Shown in pieces: positions 54,114 through 64,000 of a DNA stretch of 64,000 nucleotides; position 1 is the stretch's first letter; every line of letters starts with the position of its first letter. The stretch comes from Paratrimastix pyriformis (lineage: Eukaryota; Preaxostyla; Paratrimastigidae), in assembly GCA_027972325.1 (NCBI GenBank), contig JAPMOS010000002.1, positions 1,276,001-1,340,000 of the forward strand, in the 5' to 3' direction. Made by a program: the position numbers and the translations under genes. The notes beneath the pieces were generated by a model. That model saw only the letters and a program-made list of their open reading frames with translations. It had not been told where the DNA came from and did no database searches.

Positions 54114-55859
54114 TCAGGGAGAGAGCGCAGAGGGTGGACTACCGGCTGGTGGCTCAATCCGGGCGCGTTTGAGGTAGTCTGGGGAGGCATCGTCAAAGTC
54201 AGGCGGAAAGAGCACAGAGGCCCCCTTCTCCAAAAATCTGCCACCGGAAAAAAATCGGGACCACCGTACGAACAGGAGGCGGACCGAATGAAGTCATTCA
54301 GTCGCGCCACAAAGATCTCCGTCCGGGCTGGTGTCTCGAGTAATTTGTGATCCTGTCCGCGGAAATGATTAATTCGATATCGGTGTGGGGAAAAAACCTT
54401 CATAATATGCGGCAATTGTAAAATGAGTCGCAGCAGGTGAACAGCTCCGTAGATATCGGCAACCGCAGGTTGAGTTCGGGGTGGTTCGTTAGGGTCGGCA
54501 GGTGGAAAGTACTCCTCGAATTGGGGAAATTCAAATTCGTGAAGAAGGCCGGAACGCAAATTTCTGTTGAAGAACTCCCGGAGTCCCGTGCAAAAGTTGG
54601 CAGCTGACATTGTCGTCGCGAGGGTGGGAGGAGTTGGGGGTGGGGTGGCGGGGAGGGGACTACCAGGAACGTCAGAGCGTGGCTCGGACGGACGGGATGA
54701 TGACCGACCTGCGAGAGAGGGAAAATTTGGTATAAACATCCAAAATGCGAGTCACGCTGGGCGATGCTGGCAGGGGAACGAGCTGATGATTGATCGGATC
54801 CATGGGGAGATATTATAAAAACACAGTTCGAGAGCTTTCGCCCGAAAAAGCGGCGAGACCTGGTGCTGCTGTGAGATCGCCACCGAGTCGCGCCACAGGC
54901 GCCGCCGAAGAGACAGCGGAAGGGCGACGAAGGACTATCGGACGAGAAACGAGTGAGCAGCGAAGAAAACAGGTGAAGAAAGCTGGAAGACATCAACCGG
55001 CGTGCTCTCAAAAAGGGCCTCCGTTGGGATGGGAGGCGAGCCGTTGCTCCGGCCCTGAGAAGGGTCCTGCGCATCAGAATTGCTCCTTGTTGTTGGGGCT
55101 TCGGGGTTCTGTCCCTGGGGGGGCGAAATGGGCTGCTCGTCGAGCCCGCCATCAGAGCGCCGCCGCTTGGTGGTCTCATCCACCGCAGCACCAAAACCGG
55201 GCACCAAAGGGTGCTTCGTGCCTGTCTCCGGGGCCGGGGCGCTCCCCAGAGCTTGGGGTGCGGCGGCGGTCTGCCCGTCGTGCGGCCCGGTCGGCGAAGA
55301 GCGACCCGAGGAAGCGGCAGGCTGTGGCGACGGATCGAGGGCCGAATCCGCGGTGGGTTCAGCCCCGTTGTCGTCGTCCTGAATGCGAACGGTCGAGGCC
55401 GGGGAAGCGCGCCTCCTCGTGAGTTGATCCGATCTCCCTAAATCTGTGTGCGCGAATGTTGAAGGCCAGCAGGGGACCTTTTTTGCCTAGCTTTTTCCCC
55501 TTTTTCGCCGGGCAGAAAATTTTTACGTTTTCTGGCGTGTTCTATTGGGGCAGCCGCATGTGGCGATGAGTGAGAGCAAAAGCATCGCAAAAGACCTTTT
55601 TCAGGAGACTCTCGGAAACCCATTCATCGTAAGAATCGCCCCACCCACAGTAATGAATACAATATTCTCTATCTGTCCCGTCCGTGCGACGCTGGAGAAC
55701 TTTGGCGCAATAAAAGCTGGATCCATAAGCGCACAATGCCTCCTCTCCTTCGGCATATTCAAAGGTCTCGTCATCGGTGCCGTTTGTTCCGTTGTTTCGT
55801 TCGTCGGCCTTCGAGCCGTCATGGCCAGCCAGCGCAACCTCCGTGCCGTCCTCCTGCAT
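54114..55859 (-). CDS. MRG15/Eaf3-like chromatin protein
   Basis: Subunit type found in NuA4 acetyltransferase and Rpd3S/Sin3 deacetylase complexes. The N-terminal chromo-barrel is EYAEGEEALCAYGSSFYCAK, then VLQRRTDGTDREYCIHYCGW and YDEWVSESLLKK, with the aromatic residues that read methyl-lysine. A Ser/Pro/Lys-Arg linker follows (DETTKRRRSDGGLDEQPISP). The MRG domain is INHQLVPLPASPSVTRILDV, then NFCTGLREFFNRNLRSGLLH with EFEFPQFEEYF, IYGAVHLLRLILQLPHIMKV, and TEIFVARLNDFIR joined by a GTCCGC...GCAG intron to FLEKGASVLFPPDFDDASPD with YLKRARI. TGA at 54116-54114. The start was taken at ATG 55859 (MQEDGTEV); an upstream ATG could also serve. Order and content match MRG15 throughout. Confidence 0.9.
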
Positions 55860-55962
55860 CGTCGGCCTGTGGGGTTCTCGAGCGCATGTAGTCGACACAT
55901 CGTGTCAATCGTTGTTCATTCGCGTGTTGGGTGCGGAAGAAGTTGCCTCTTCAGGTGCTCGT

Positions 55963-58900
55963 ATGTTACTCCACCGCCACCCTTCACGGGCTTCCATAGC
56001 TCTTTGGGTTCTTTCTCTGACAACCTTGATCTCCTGCTCGGTTTCCTCTAATCCTAATTCCTGCGATCAAAGTAATTCCTCGTGCATTTCTGCCTGTCAA
56101 ACCAGTATCACGCAATGCAAGGCTCAATGTGATCCTTCAGATGCCATCTGCTTGCGTGTCTGTGATGACCGAGGGCAGATGTGTTCGCAACAGTGTAACC
56201 TTGCCAACCAAGAATGCGTCCGCGCACCTAACTGCGAGGTCCGATTTCTGCCAAATTCCATATGCCAACACTGTGCTCGCTCACCTTTCAGGCTCGTGCG
56301 TCTTCTTGCATCGATACATGCGAGGCAACTCGCCTTGTTTGTGTCGATTCACGGAGTGACGAAAACGTGTGCTCCGTGAATTACGGACTTTGTTTGGCCA
56401 AGTGCGACTCGGTGTTCTCCCGCTGCAAAACGGGACTCTCCCTTGCCGAGCAGCCCCCCCCTCGCGGGGCCGCGCTGTCCCCGCTGAGCCAAAAGACTCC
56501 GGGTGTCTCTCAAGTCTGGATGATTCCGGCACTCTCTTTCTTCACGAACGTTCGTGCAGTGCGATTATGACTGTTCCCTCGCCTTCGGGCAGTGCAAGGA
56601 CACCAAATGTCGTGGCCCTTGGGACAAGCCTTGCATTGCTCAGTGCCGCCAAGGGGAGAAGGCCTGCCAAGATACCTGTGTCAGCAAACTGGGCAATGGC
56701 GAGAAGCGACCCGCCACAGCCACCACCATTGCTCCGGTCTGCCGTCGTCTCTGTTTTTCCAAACCCTCCGATACGCGCCTCTACAGAGCACGCAGTCCTG
56801 CGACGACGGGTGCGACGATGCCGATGTGTTGTGCCGCGAGCATTGCACCACATCGAAGTGTGTGGCCGATTGCCGCACCACGCGCCGCTCGTGCACCTTG
56901 GGATGCCGAGACGCCCGCGCCGGGAAGGACACTACCCAGGGGACTTCTTCGCTGCCTGCATCCATCGTCTGTGGCTTCCGCCGCCCCGGAACAACAGATG
57001 CATCGGATCTGTTCTGTTTTGTGTCTCCACACAGTGCGCCTCTGTGTGCGAGGGTTCCTACGACGGCTGTGTGGAGAGCAAGTGTCCCTCCACCGGGAAG
57101 GATGCCCTCACTGGCCAGCGGCGGGTCGAATGTGTCAAGCAATGCGCCCAAAGCCGCTACCTCTGCCTCGATCAGTGTCCCCCCGATACCGGTCTGGCCT
57201 CCTCGAAAAGCCATCCACTGCTTCCTCTTTTGCGCCCTTGGGCAGTTCCTCCTCACGACCCGCACCACCACCACCACCACCCGCCGCCACCGTTGCCGTC
57301 ACCACCGATCACCATCACCATCATCTCTCCGCTTCCAAAAACCGAGCCGCAATGGCCCGCAAAGCACGAACTCCATCCCACGCCCCACCCTCACCCCGCC
57401 CCACCCTCTCGGTTCCTCTCAGAGCTCGTGGGATCGACTCAAGCCGACCAGGCCTGCGTCGCACAGTGCGGCAAGGCCCTGACCAGCTGTGTGGCCGGGG
57501 TGGCCGGCGACGACACGGTGGCCTACGATCGCTGCTACAGGGAGAAGACCCGCTGCGCCAAGAAATGCGCCACGGCCGCCAGCCCGACCATCGTCTGCTT
57601 TGGCGGGTCCCCTGCCTGCTCCCTGCTCCTTGCCCCGCGGTTGCATTCTCACGGTGACCCTCCGACCCACCTCCAATTCCATTGGGCGCAGAGCTGCGCC
57701 GGTGACTGCGACGACATCTTTTCGTTTTGCCTGAGCGATTGCCCTGCCGGTCAGCGGGGCACCCTGCAGAGTGCCTGCCCGTCGGCATGCCTCGACGCGC
57801 GGCTTCTTTGCCGGGCCGACTGCCCTGAGGCTTCGGCGACGGGCACAGGAGTCCAGGTCTGCCTCGATGCCAACGAGTGGCCTTGAACTTTCCATCTCTC
57901 TCTCTCTCTCTCTCTCTCCCCTGCCCGCTCCCATCCCTGTCGCAGACTCCGTGTGCGCAGTACTGCAGTAAGCAGTTCGACAGCTGTGGGTCGCTGTGCG
58001 GCTCCGCAAACGCCACCTGTCTCGAGGGGTGCCGCCTGATGCGGCAGAATTGCAACGATGGCTGCGCCGGGAAGATTTTCTCTGTCTGCGTGTGTGCCCG
58101 CCTCAGGCGCTCGGTTCCTCACAGTGAGTTCCCTTCGGACACGCCTGTCCCCGCATTCTGGCAACGCTTTTTGTGCAGAATGCTCCCTGTACGCCCCAGT
58201 GTAACGCCAAATTCCTGCCGTGCCTGGACGCCTGCCCCAAGTCGGGCCCTCAGAAAAGCCTCTGCGAAGACGGCTGCCGGTACACCCGCCTGGGGTGTCT
58301 GGTTCAATGCACGCCGGCCCCGGCTCCGCCTTCGAACCCGCTCTCCTCTGATGGCAAACCAGCCTCCGGCAGCGGCAGCGGCAGCGACACACCGGTTTGC
58401 TTCCTCCAGATCACCAGTCGCGCACCAGTCGCACACACCAGTCACACACACCACAGTCGCACGCCGCCCACCCACACCCACATGCACCCACATGCACCCG
58501 CGCCCGTGTGTTTGCCTTCGTGGCTCTGGCCTTGGACGGCATGCGTGCAGCTCCCCTGCTCCGATCAAGTCGAGGCCGACTACACCGGCTGCACCGCAGC
58601 ATGCAACACATCCCGCGACTGCGAGAAGGAGTGCCGCCGCATTCGGTACAACGCCCTGGAAAAGTGCAGTCCGTCCCTCCGCGTTGGGTATCGCCCACCA
58701 TCCCCTTGCCGGCCCCACGACCCCCATGGACCCGCCCCTCCTCGGTCGGCTCACCGCAACGGGCCGCTCGTTTCACCATGTAGGTCAGACTCCTGTCGAC
58801 AGCTTCGGCCCCCCTGAGTCGACGGGCGATGCCTGCCTGGTCGGTGCCGCCCCATGGCCACTTGCCTCGGCCTCGGCCCCTCCCTCGCTGCCTCTGCTGG

Positions 58901-61900
58901 CGCGATCGCGCTCGTCGCTGCTGCGCTTCATTCTCGTCTCGTCTCGTCTCGTCTCGTCTCGCCCCGTCTCGCCCCCCCCCCCCCCCCCCCCCCCCTCCCA
59001 CGTCCCGTGGCAGGACTACTGCGCCACAAATACCTACGAATGCATGGGCTCGCTGGCCGACGGCGACTCGGCTGGTTTCGAGACTTGCCGCCAGTGGTCC
59101 GGATCGCCGTCACTCCATCTCATCCCCTCGGCCCCTCGGCCCGCCCCACCTCACCGTGCATTCGGCCCTTCATCGGACTGTGTCGTGCGGCTCCGTGTGG
59201 GCTGCCCAGGAAGCTGCAGTGCGACGACTTCTGCGCCAACCCGCCCTCGGACCAGGAGCTGTGCCTGATGGGCTGCACAGAGACATTCGATGGCTGCTCG
59301 GCCGCGTGCGGAGCCACCCCGACCGAAGACTGCCTGATGGGCTGCCGCATCCAACGGCAGACGTGCCGCAACCAGTGCGACAGCCTGGCCTCCCAGGGCG
59401 CCGGCGCGGCCAACGGCACGGTCAGTCGCGTCCCCCGGCTCGGGGCCTCGGGGTCGCCACATGGCATCCTCGCTCCTCGTTGCTCACCGCCCCATCCCTT
59501 CCTCGTCCCCTCGTCCCCTCGTCCTCCTTGTCCTCCTCCCCCTTCTCCTATGCCCGCAGTCGAGCCCCTGCACGAACAGCTGCGCTGCCTCCTTTGACAC
59601 CTGCAGCGGGAAGTGTGCCTCCAACAATGACGCCTGCTTCGAGGGATGCCGCACCTTGCGCAAGACCTGCCTCGAGGGATGTGCCGCTGGCACCACCCCC
59701 ACCCCGACCTCGAACAGCACCGCCACCGCGCCCACGACCACGGCCCAGGTGCTGACATGCTACGGCACCTGCGACAGCAACCAGAACGTGTGCTTCGACC
59801 AGTGCGACACGTTCGCCCCCTGCGAAGACGCCTGCCTGAGGGTCCACAAGGACTGCAAGACCAAGTGCGACGCCACCGGTGGCTCCGCTTTGGGTCTGTC
59901 CAGGCCCATCCGCCATGCCATCCGCATGGTCAGCCAGCCAAACGAGAGCGGAACGGCACCACAGAAAGGGTCGCACCTCACGAACGAGGGGAACGCTCGA
60001 GCACCGTGAGGGCACTCGGAGGGCCAACCAGCCCAGCCAGGCACGCCCAGGCGCATGCATGCACTGCCCCCTTGCCATACATGTACCCCTTACCCCTTGC
60101 CATACATGTACCCCTCCCACCCACACCAACGCAGCGACCCCCCTCGTGGCATCGCCTGTGCCCTCGGGAACTGGTGACACGAGTGCGTCGGCTCCTGTGA
60201 TGGTCCGTGTGTCTGGCCCTCTTGGATGGACTCATACTCACCGGCCCTTTCCCCTTGTCTTTCCTTTGTCTTTCCTTTGTCTTTCCTTTGTCTTTCCTTT
60301 GTCTTTCCTTTGTCTTTCCTTTGTCTTTCCTTTGTCTTTCGTTTGTCTTCTCCCGGCCCCCGTTCAGACGGCTGCCCAGTGCTCGGTCTGGTCATCTACC
60401 CGCTTGCTCCTTCGCCCACTCGTTGTTGTGCTCTGCGATTTCATTTCCCCCTCTCCCGCTGCCCCAGGAGGAGTCCCTGACCTGCCAGGACGGGTGCCGC
60501 AACACGTATTCCACCTGCCGCACCAAGTGCATCACATCCGCGGCTGCGGGATGTTCGACGACCTGCTCGACGACCCGCGACGGCTGCACGGCCAAGTGCC
60601 AGGACACCGCCCGCGCCTGCACGGCCAAGGCAGCCTCGACGCCGCTCTCCTCCAATCCGGGTACCACCACCGGCACCACCGGCACGGGGACCGGGACCGG
60701 GACGAGTGGCAGTGGAAGCACCTCAAGCGGAGGCTCCTCGGGCATTGTCTACAACCCCGCAACAGGCACCACCACGGGCACCACCAAGCCTTCCACGGGC
60801 ACGGGCACGGGCACCACCACGGGCACGGGCACCACCACGGGCACGGGCACCACCACGGGCACTGGGACCGCCACTGGGGCTGGGAGCACGGGTACCACCG
60901 GCACCGGATCGACCCCGTCGGGCAGCACGGGCGGCACCACTTCCGGGGGCAGCCCCGCAGCCACCACGCCGGTCGTGTTCAACCCCGACGACACCGATGC
61001 CGACACCCTCCGCATCTGCCAGAGCTATTGCACCATGTCCCAAAACCGGTGCAAGCAGGAATGCGGGTCCGTCCCGCCCGTCTTCGCTTCCGCTGACCTG
61101 TGCTCATCCGCCTGGCAGGTATGCCCCGTATGCGGCCTGCACCACCGAGTGCGATCAGCACGCCACCCAATGCAACGGCGCCTGTGCGACCGGAGCCGAG
61201 CCGCCCGACCAGCTGCCCGACCAGCCCCGCTGGACGCAGTGCGGTCTGTGCCCTGCCGTCATGGCCCCGTGACACCAATGGTGGGCTCCAAGGCAGAGTA
61301 CAGCCGATGACCCATCGGACGGGTCGCGCTGCCGAGTTGCTCCGGACCCCTGCTCCATCCTCCTTCCCTTCCCCATTCACATACCCGTTCCTTCCCCACT
61401 CACATACCCGTTCTTCCTTCCCCTTCCCCACTCACATACCCGTTCCTTCCCCACTCACATACCCGTTCCATTCCCGCCCTGCCGGCGTAGTCGACGCGGC
61501 CAACCAGATTTTCAACCTTTGCGCCAGCAAGTGCGCCGCTGCGGATGTCCGCTAAATCCCCTCCTCCACTCGTCCCCACCCGCTCCTCCATCCGTCCCGC
61601 TCGCCCGCCCACCCACCTTCATCCCGATGGCTCATCTGCTGTGATGGTGGTGGTGCAGGATGCTTGCTTTGAGCTTTGCCGCACTCAGCGCAAGGTTCCG
61701 CTCGGTCCGTGTGCATCACCCTCCCCTCCGCCCCAGCCCCTCCCCAGCCCATGAGCCGCCCGTAACTTTGGGTTTGTGCTTGATGGTGCACAGAGAACTG
61801 CAACAAGATCTACGGCGGTCCGTACGCCTCCACGGACGTGCCCGCCCAGCAGGATCTGCCCAACAGCATCCTGGTCCGTCACCCTATCTGCCTGCCCCCT

Positions 61901-63425
61901 GCCCCCCGCCCCCCTCCTGTGCCTGCCCCCCTCCCTGTGCCTGCCCCACTCCCTGTGCCTGCCCCCCTCCCTGTGCCTGCCTGCCTGCCTGTGCCTGCCA
62001 GCCACCGCATCTGGGCCTGGCTGACTTGGATGTCCTGTTGCTGGTGGGCCAGCTGCAAGTGTGCCAGGGCAGCTGCAACACGCTGATGGCCCAGTGCCAG
62101 GGCAAGTGCACCGAGACGTCCGGCGGCTCGTGCGACGACGCGTGCGTCCAGCAGATGCGCTCCTGCTCCAATGGCTGCCAGAGGGACTACGGGGCAAGCA
62201 ATGCAACCACGGACACCACCACCACCACCACCACCAAGCCGTTGGTCTGTGGGAGCGGAACCGCTTGACGTGGTTGGTCGGAGAGGGGGAGCGGAGGGAG
62301 GGTCGAAACAAACTCACGCCCATGACCACTCGTCCCCGGCCCCCCCGCAGAATTGCGATGACGGCTGCTCGCAGACCATGAGCACATGCCTGACCCGGTG
62401 CAACCCCACCGACAGCTCCTGCAGCGCCGAGTGCACCGCCAGCATGCGCACTTGCCAGGAGGACTGCTCGCTTCCGAGCGACACGTGCGGTCGGGAGTGC
62501 GCCCGCATCCGCCTCAGCTGCATCGCCAGCTCGGCCACCCTGAGCGCCCAGCAGGTGTGCCAGCGGGACGAACTCGATGTCTGTGGGCGCCGCGGCACGG
62601 GCGGTGCGGGCAGCAAGGTTCCGACTCGTGCTCACGGGTGGCTATTTGGGCTGGGCGTTTGCAGTGCAACACCGAGTGCCTCAACTCAGCGCCACCCGAG
62701 TGCATCGCCAGCTGCGACAGCGCATACACAGCGGGCGTGGGAGCCTGCGCGGACACCGAGTGCAGCGACCGGTCTCTGCGCTTGTACAAGAGTTGCCGCC
62801 AGCAGTGCGTTGACGACGCCTACGCTGCCGGCTACTATGACCAACCCACCTCGGAGCCTTTGAGTGGAACCACGCCCACGACCACCACCACGCCCACGAC
62901 CACCACCCCCACGACCACCACCCCACGACCACCACCCCACCACCCCACCACCACCACCCCCACCCCCACCACCACCACCACCCCCACCACCCCCGACCAC
63001 GACCACCACCCCCACGACCACGACCACCACGACCACCACCCCCACGACCACCAACAAGGTCACGAGCACCGGGGTTCCTACAACGCCCACCGAGTGCAAG
63101 GCCTGGTGCGACTACACCGACCTGGACGGGTGCATGGACGCGGTCACGGCCCTGCAGCTCTCCTCGAACGCCTACCAGACGTGCTGGGATCGGAACGAAG
63201 CCTGCGGCACAGCTTGCGCCTCTGGGGACACCGCGACGGTCTGCCTCCACCCCCCCTAAGCTGTCCTGACCCTTCGGTCCCTAGCTCACGGTCCTGGGCT
63301 GCAACTACCGATGCGAGACGACCCAGGTGGCCTGCGTTCGGAAATGCGGCTCTGGGAACCTGCCATGCAAAAACACCTGCAAGAGCGCAGCAAGCAGCTG
63401 TGTTGATAAGTGCCTCGCAATGTAG
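55963..63425 (+). CDS. Large secreted cysteine-ladder protein (C-x3-C-x6 repeats)
   Basis: Unrecognised extracellular or surface protein. It begins with a signal peptide (SRASIALWVLSLTTLISCSV). Some twenty exons then each encode a cysteine module with an 11-residue period, C-x3-C-x6-C-x3-C-x6. Clear examples: CAQYCSKQFDSCGSLCGSAN continuing at 57955-58066; CTNSCAASFDTCSGKCASNN at 59570-59690; CDDGCSQTMSTCLTRCNPTD at 62350-62530; and the last, CNYRCETTQVACVRKCGSGN at 63300-63425. Others lie at 56052-56240, 56561-56700, 56785-56930, 57033-57190, 57690-57830, 58178-58310, 59215-59395, 60470-60625 and 62050-62185. Gly/Thr-rich linkers (60660-60970, 62860-63060) look like O-glycosylated stalks. 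Cys at i, i+4, i+11 suits a disulphide-stapled helical array. Exons 10-11 and 15-16 are less regular; some borders are unresolved. One gene is assumed because no 5' signature interrupts it. Confidence 0.7.
58972..58995 (+). repeat. Poly-C tract before a 3' splice site
   Basis: 24 C lie about 15 bases upstream of GGCAG followed by the exon GACTACTGCGCC in the cysteine-ladder gene, that is, in the polypyrimidine-tract position. Confidence 0.92.
60253..60348 (+). repeat. TTTGTCTTTCC decamer/undecamer array
   Basis: About nine tandem copies of a CTTTGTCTTTC-type unit on the sense strand within an intron of the cysteine-ladder gene. Confidence 0.92.
61370..61466 (+). repeat. Minisatellite, CCCACTCACATACCCGTTCC type
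   Basis: Four copies of a 20-27 bp unit in an intron of the cysteine-ladder gene. Confidence 0.88.
61917..61990 (+). repeat. CCTGTGCCTGCCCCCCTC minisatellite
   Basis: About five tandem 18-bp copies, the last ones shortening to CCTGCCTG. Intronic in the cysteine-ladder gene. Confidence 0.88.
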
Positions 63426-63582
63426 CATCCTATTTTCGCCACCCCTCTGTTTCAAATTCATGCATGGATTATTATCATGAGTTTATGCGGGAAAGACACT
63501 TCTCAGAAGAAAAATCCCGAAGTACGAACTAATAGCATAAGAGGACCGCGCAATGTGTTCCGGATGGGTGCAAAACCAACGC

Positions 63583-63893
63583 TTAGTTCTTACGACGGTA
63601 AGACATACCCTCAGCGAGGCGAGCCTTGCCGCCAGTGGGCTGGCAAACAACAGTCTGGCAGTTGCCGCAGAGGACAACAGTGGTGGCATGGCTGAACACA
63701 GTCATGCTAGAGAACGCATGGTGATGAACATACGAGGAAAAAGGAAGACAGACATGCGGTGGCAGGAAGGGCACTTAACGTCCATGAAGAACGAGTTGGG
63801 AGACTGGACGAGACGCTTCAACTTGTGCTTGCGGGCCTCATCATCCTTGCGGGGGTGCAGCAGGTCCTCCTTGAACTGATAGCGCTTCACCAT
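63583..63893 (-). CDS. RPS27: 40S ribosomal protein eS27 (RPS27)
   Basis: Small-subunit ribosomal protein with a C4 zinc finger. Two exons fit in phase, 63893-63754 and 63706-63583, giving 87 residues. [20 protein letters not shown] then [19 protein letters not shown] and [20 protein letters not shown] followed by SYRRKN match eukaryotic eS27 along the full length. The finger cysteines are CPSC and CGNC (with a further C). The single intron (63753-63707) has a GTCTGT donor and splits an Ile codon. It lies tail to tail with the cysteine-ladder gene, 157 bp apart. The remaining 107 bp to the window end hold no visible feature. Confidence 0.97.
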
Positions 63894-64000
63894 CTAAGAG
63901 AGCCCAAAACGAACAGAACGTACCATGAATGAAGTGTTTCAGTTATGATGAAACGATGTTCAAAACCCAGATTGTTTGAACCCAAGACCCAGGTAAATTG

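Overview
This is nuclear DNA from a GC-rich, intron-rich, gene-dense unicellular eukaryote. Conserved proteins can be rebuilt only by removing short GT-AG introns, TAA, TAG and TGA all act as stops, and the gene set is eukaryotic: NEDD8, Sec1/Munc18, MRG15, RPS27 and DHHC enzymes. NME7 and a Kintoun-type PIH protein point to a ciliated cell, and a HEI10/Zip3-like RING protein points to a meiotic programme. I cannot name the species. A free-living flagellate is likely; a preaxostylan such as Paratrimastix is only a guess.

Layout. 0-11.2 kb: a kinesin 3' end, a DHHC palmitoyltransferase (-), a CTD-phosphatase-like HAD protein (+), a repeat-filled convergent gap, and a P-loop SMG9-like protein with a long low-complexity tail (-). 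11.3-24.3 kb: a TRNAU1AP/RBP45-like RNA-binding protein (-), a PHP phosphoesterase (-), and a very long + gene that begins as an archaeo-eukaryotic primase and carries two dsRBD-like segments. 24.9-33.8 kb: a low-complexity protein (-) and a Rab-like GTPase fused to a long Pro/Gln-rich tail (-). 33.8-39.2 kb: a NEDD8-like protein (+), an SLC35 transporter (-), and a VIT/vWA membrane protein (+). 39.4-50.2 kb: a Kintoun-like PIH protein (-), an FHA protein (+), cytosolic HSP70 (-), and Sec1/Munc18 (-). 50.2-55.9 kb: uncharacterised exons, NME7 (+), a HEI10-like RING protein (-), and an MRG15/Eaf3-like protein (-). 56-63.4 kb: one large secreted cysteine-ladder protein (+). 63.6-63.9 kb: ribosomal protein eS27 (-).

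The genes are mostly unrelated housekeeping, ciliary and chromatin genes rather than a pathway cluster. What unites them is genome architecture. Divergent genes start 0-70 bp apart, twice apparently on the same CATG. The 5' ends are AT-richer than the strongly GC-rich gene bodies. Introns carry long sense-strand C tracts and microsatellites. The 5' splice site is GTCYG rather than GTRAGT. The last point and the C-x3-C-x6 ladder protein are the most novel observations. Exon coordinates are given where reading frame and family conservation fix them; elsewhere only gene limits are given.
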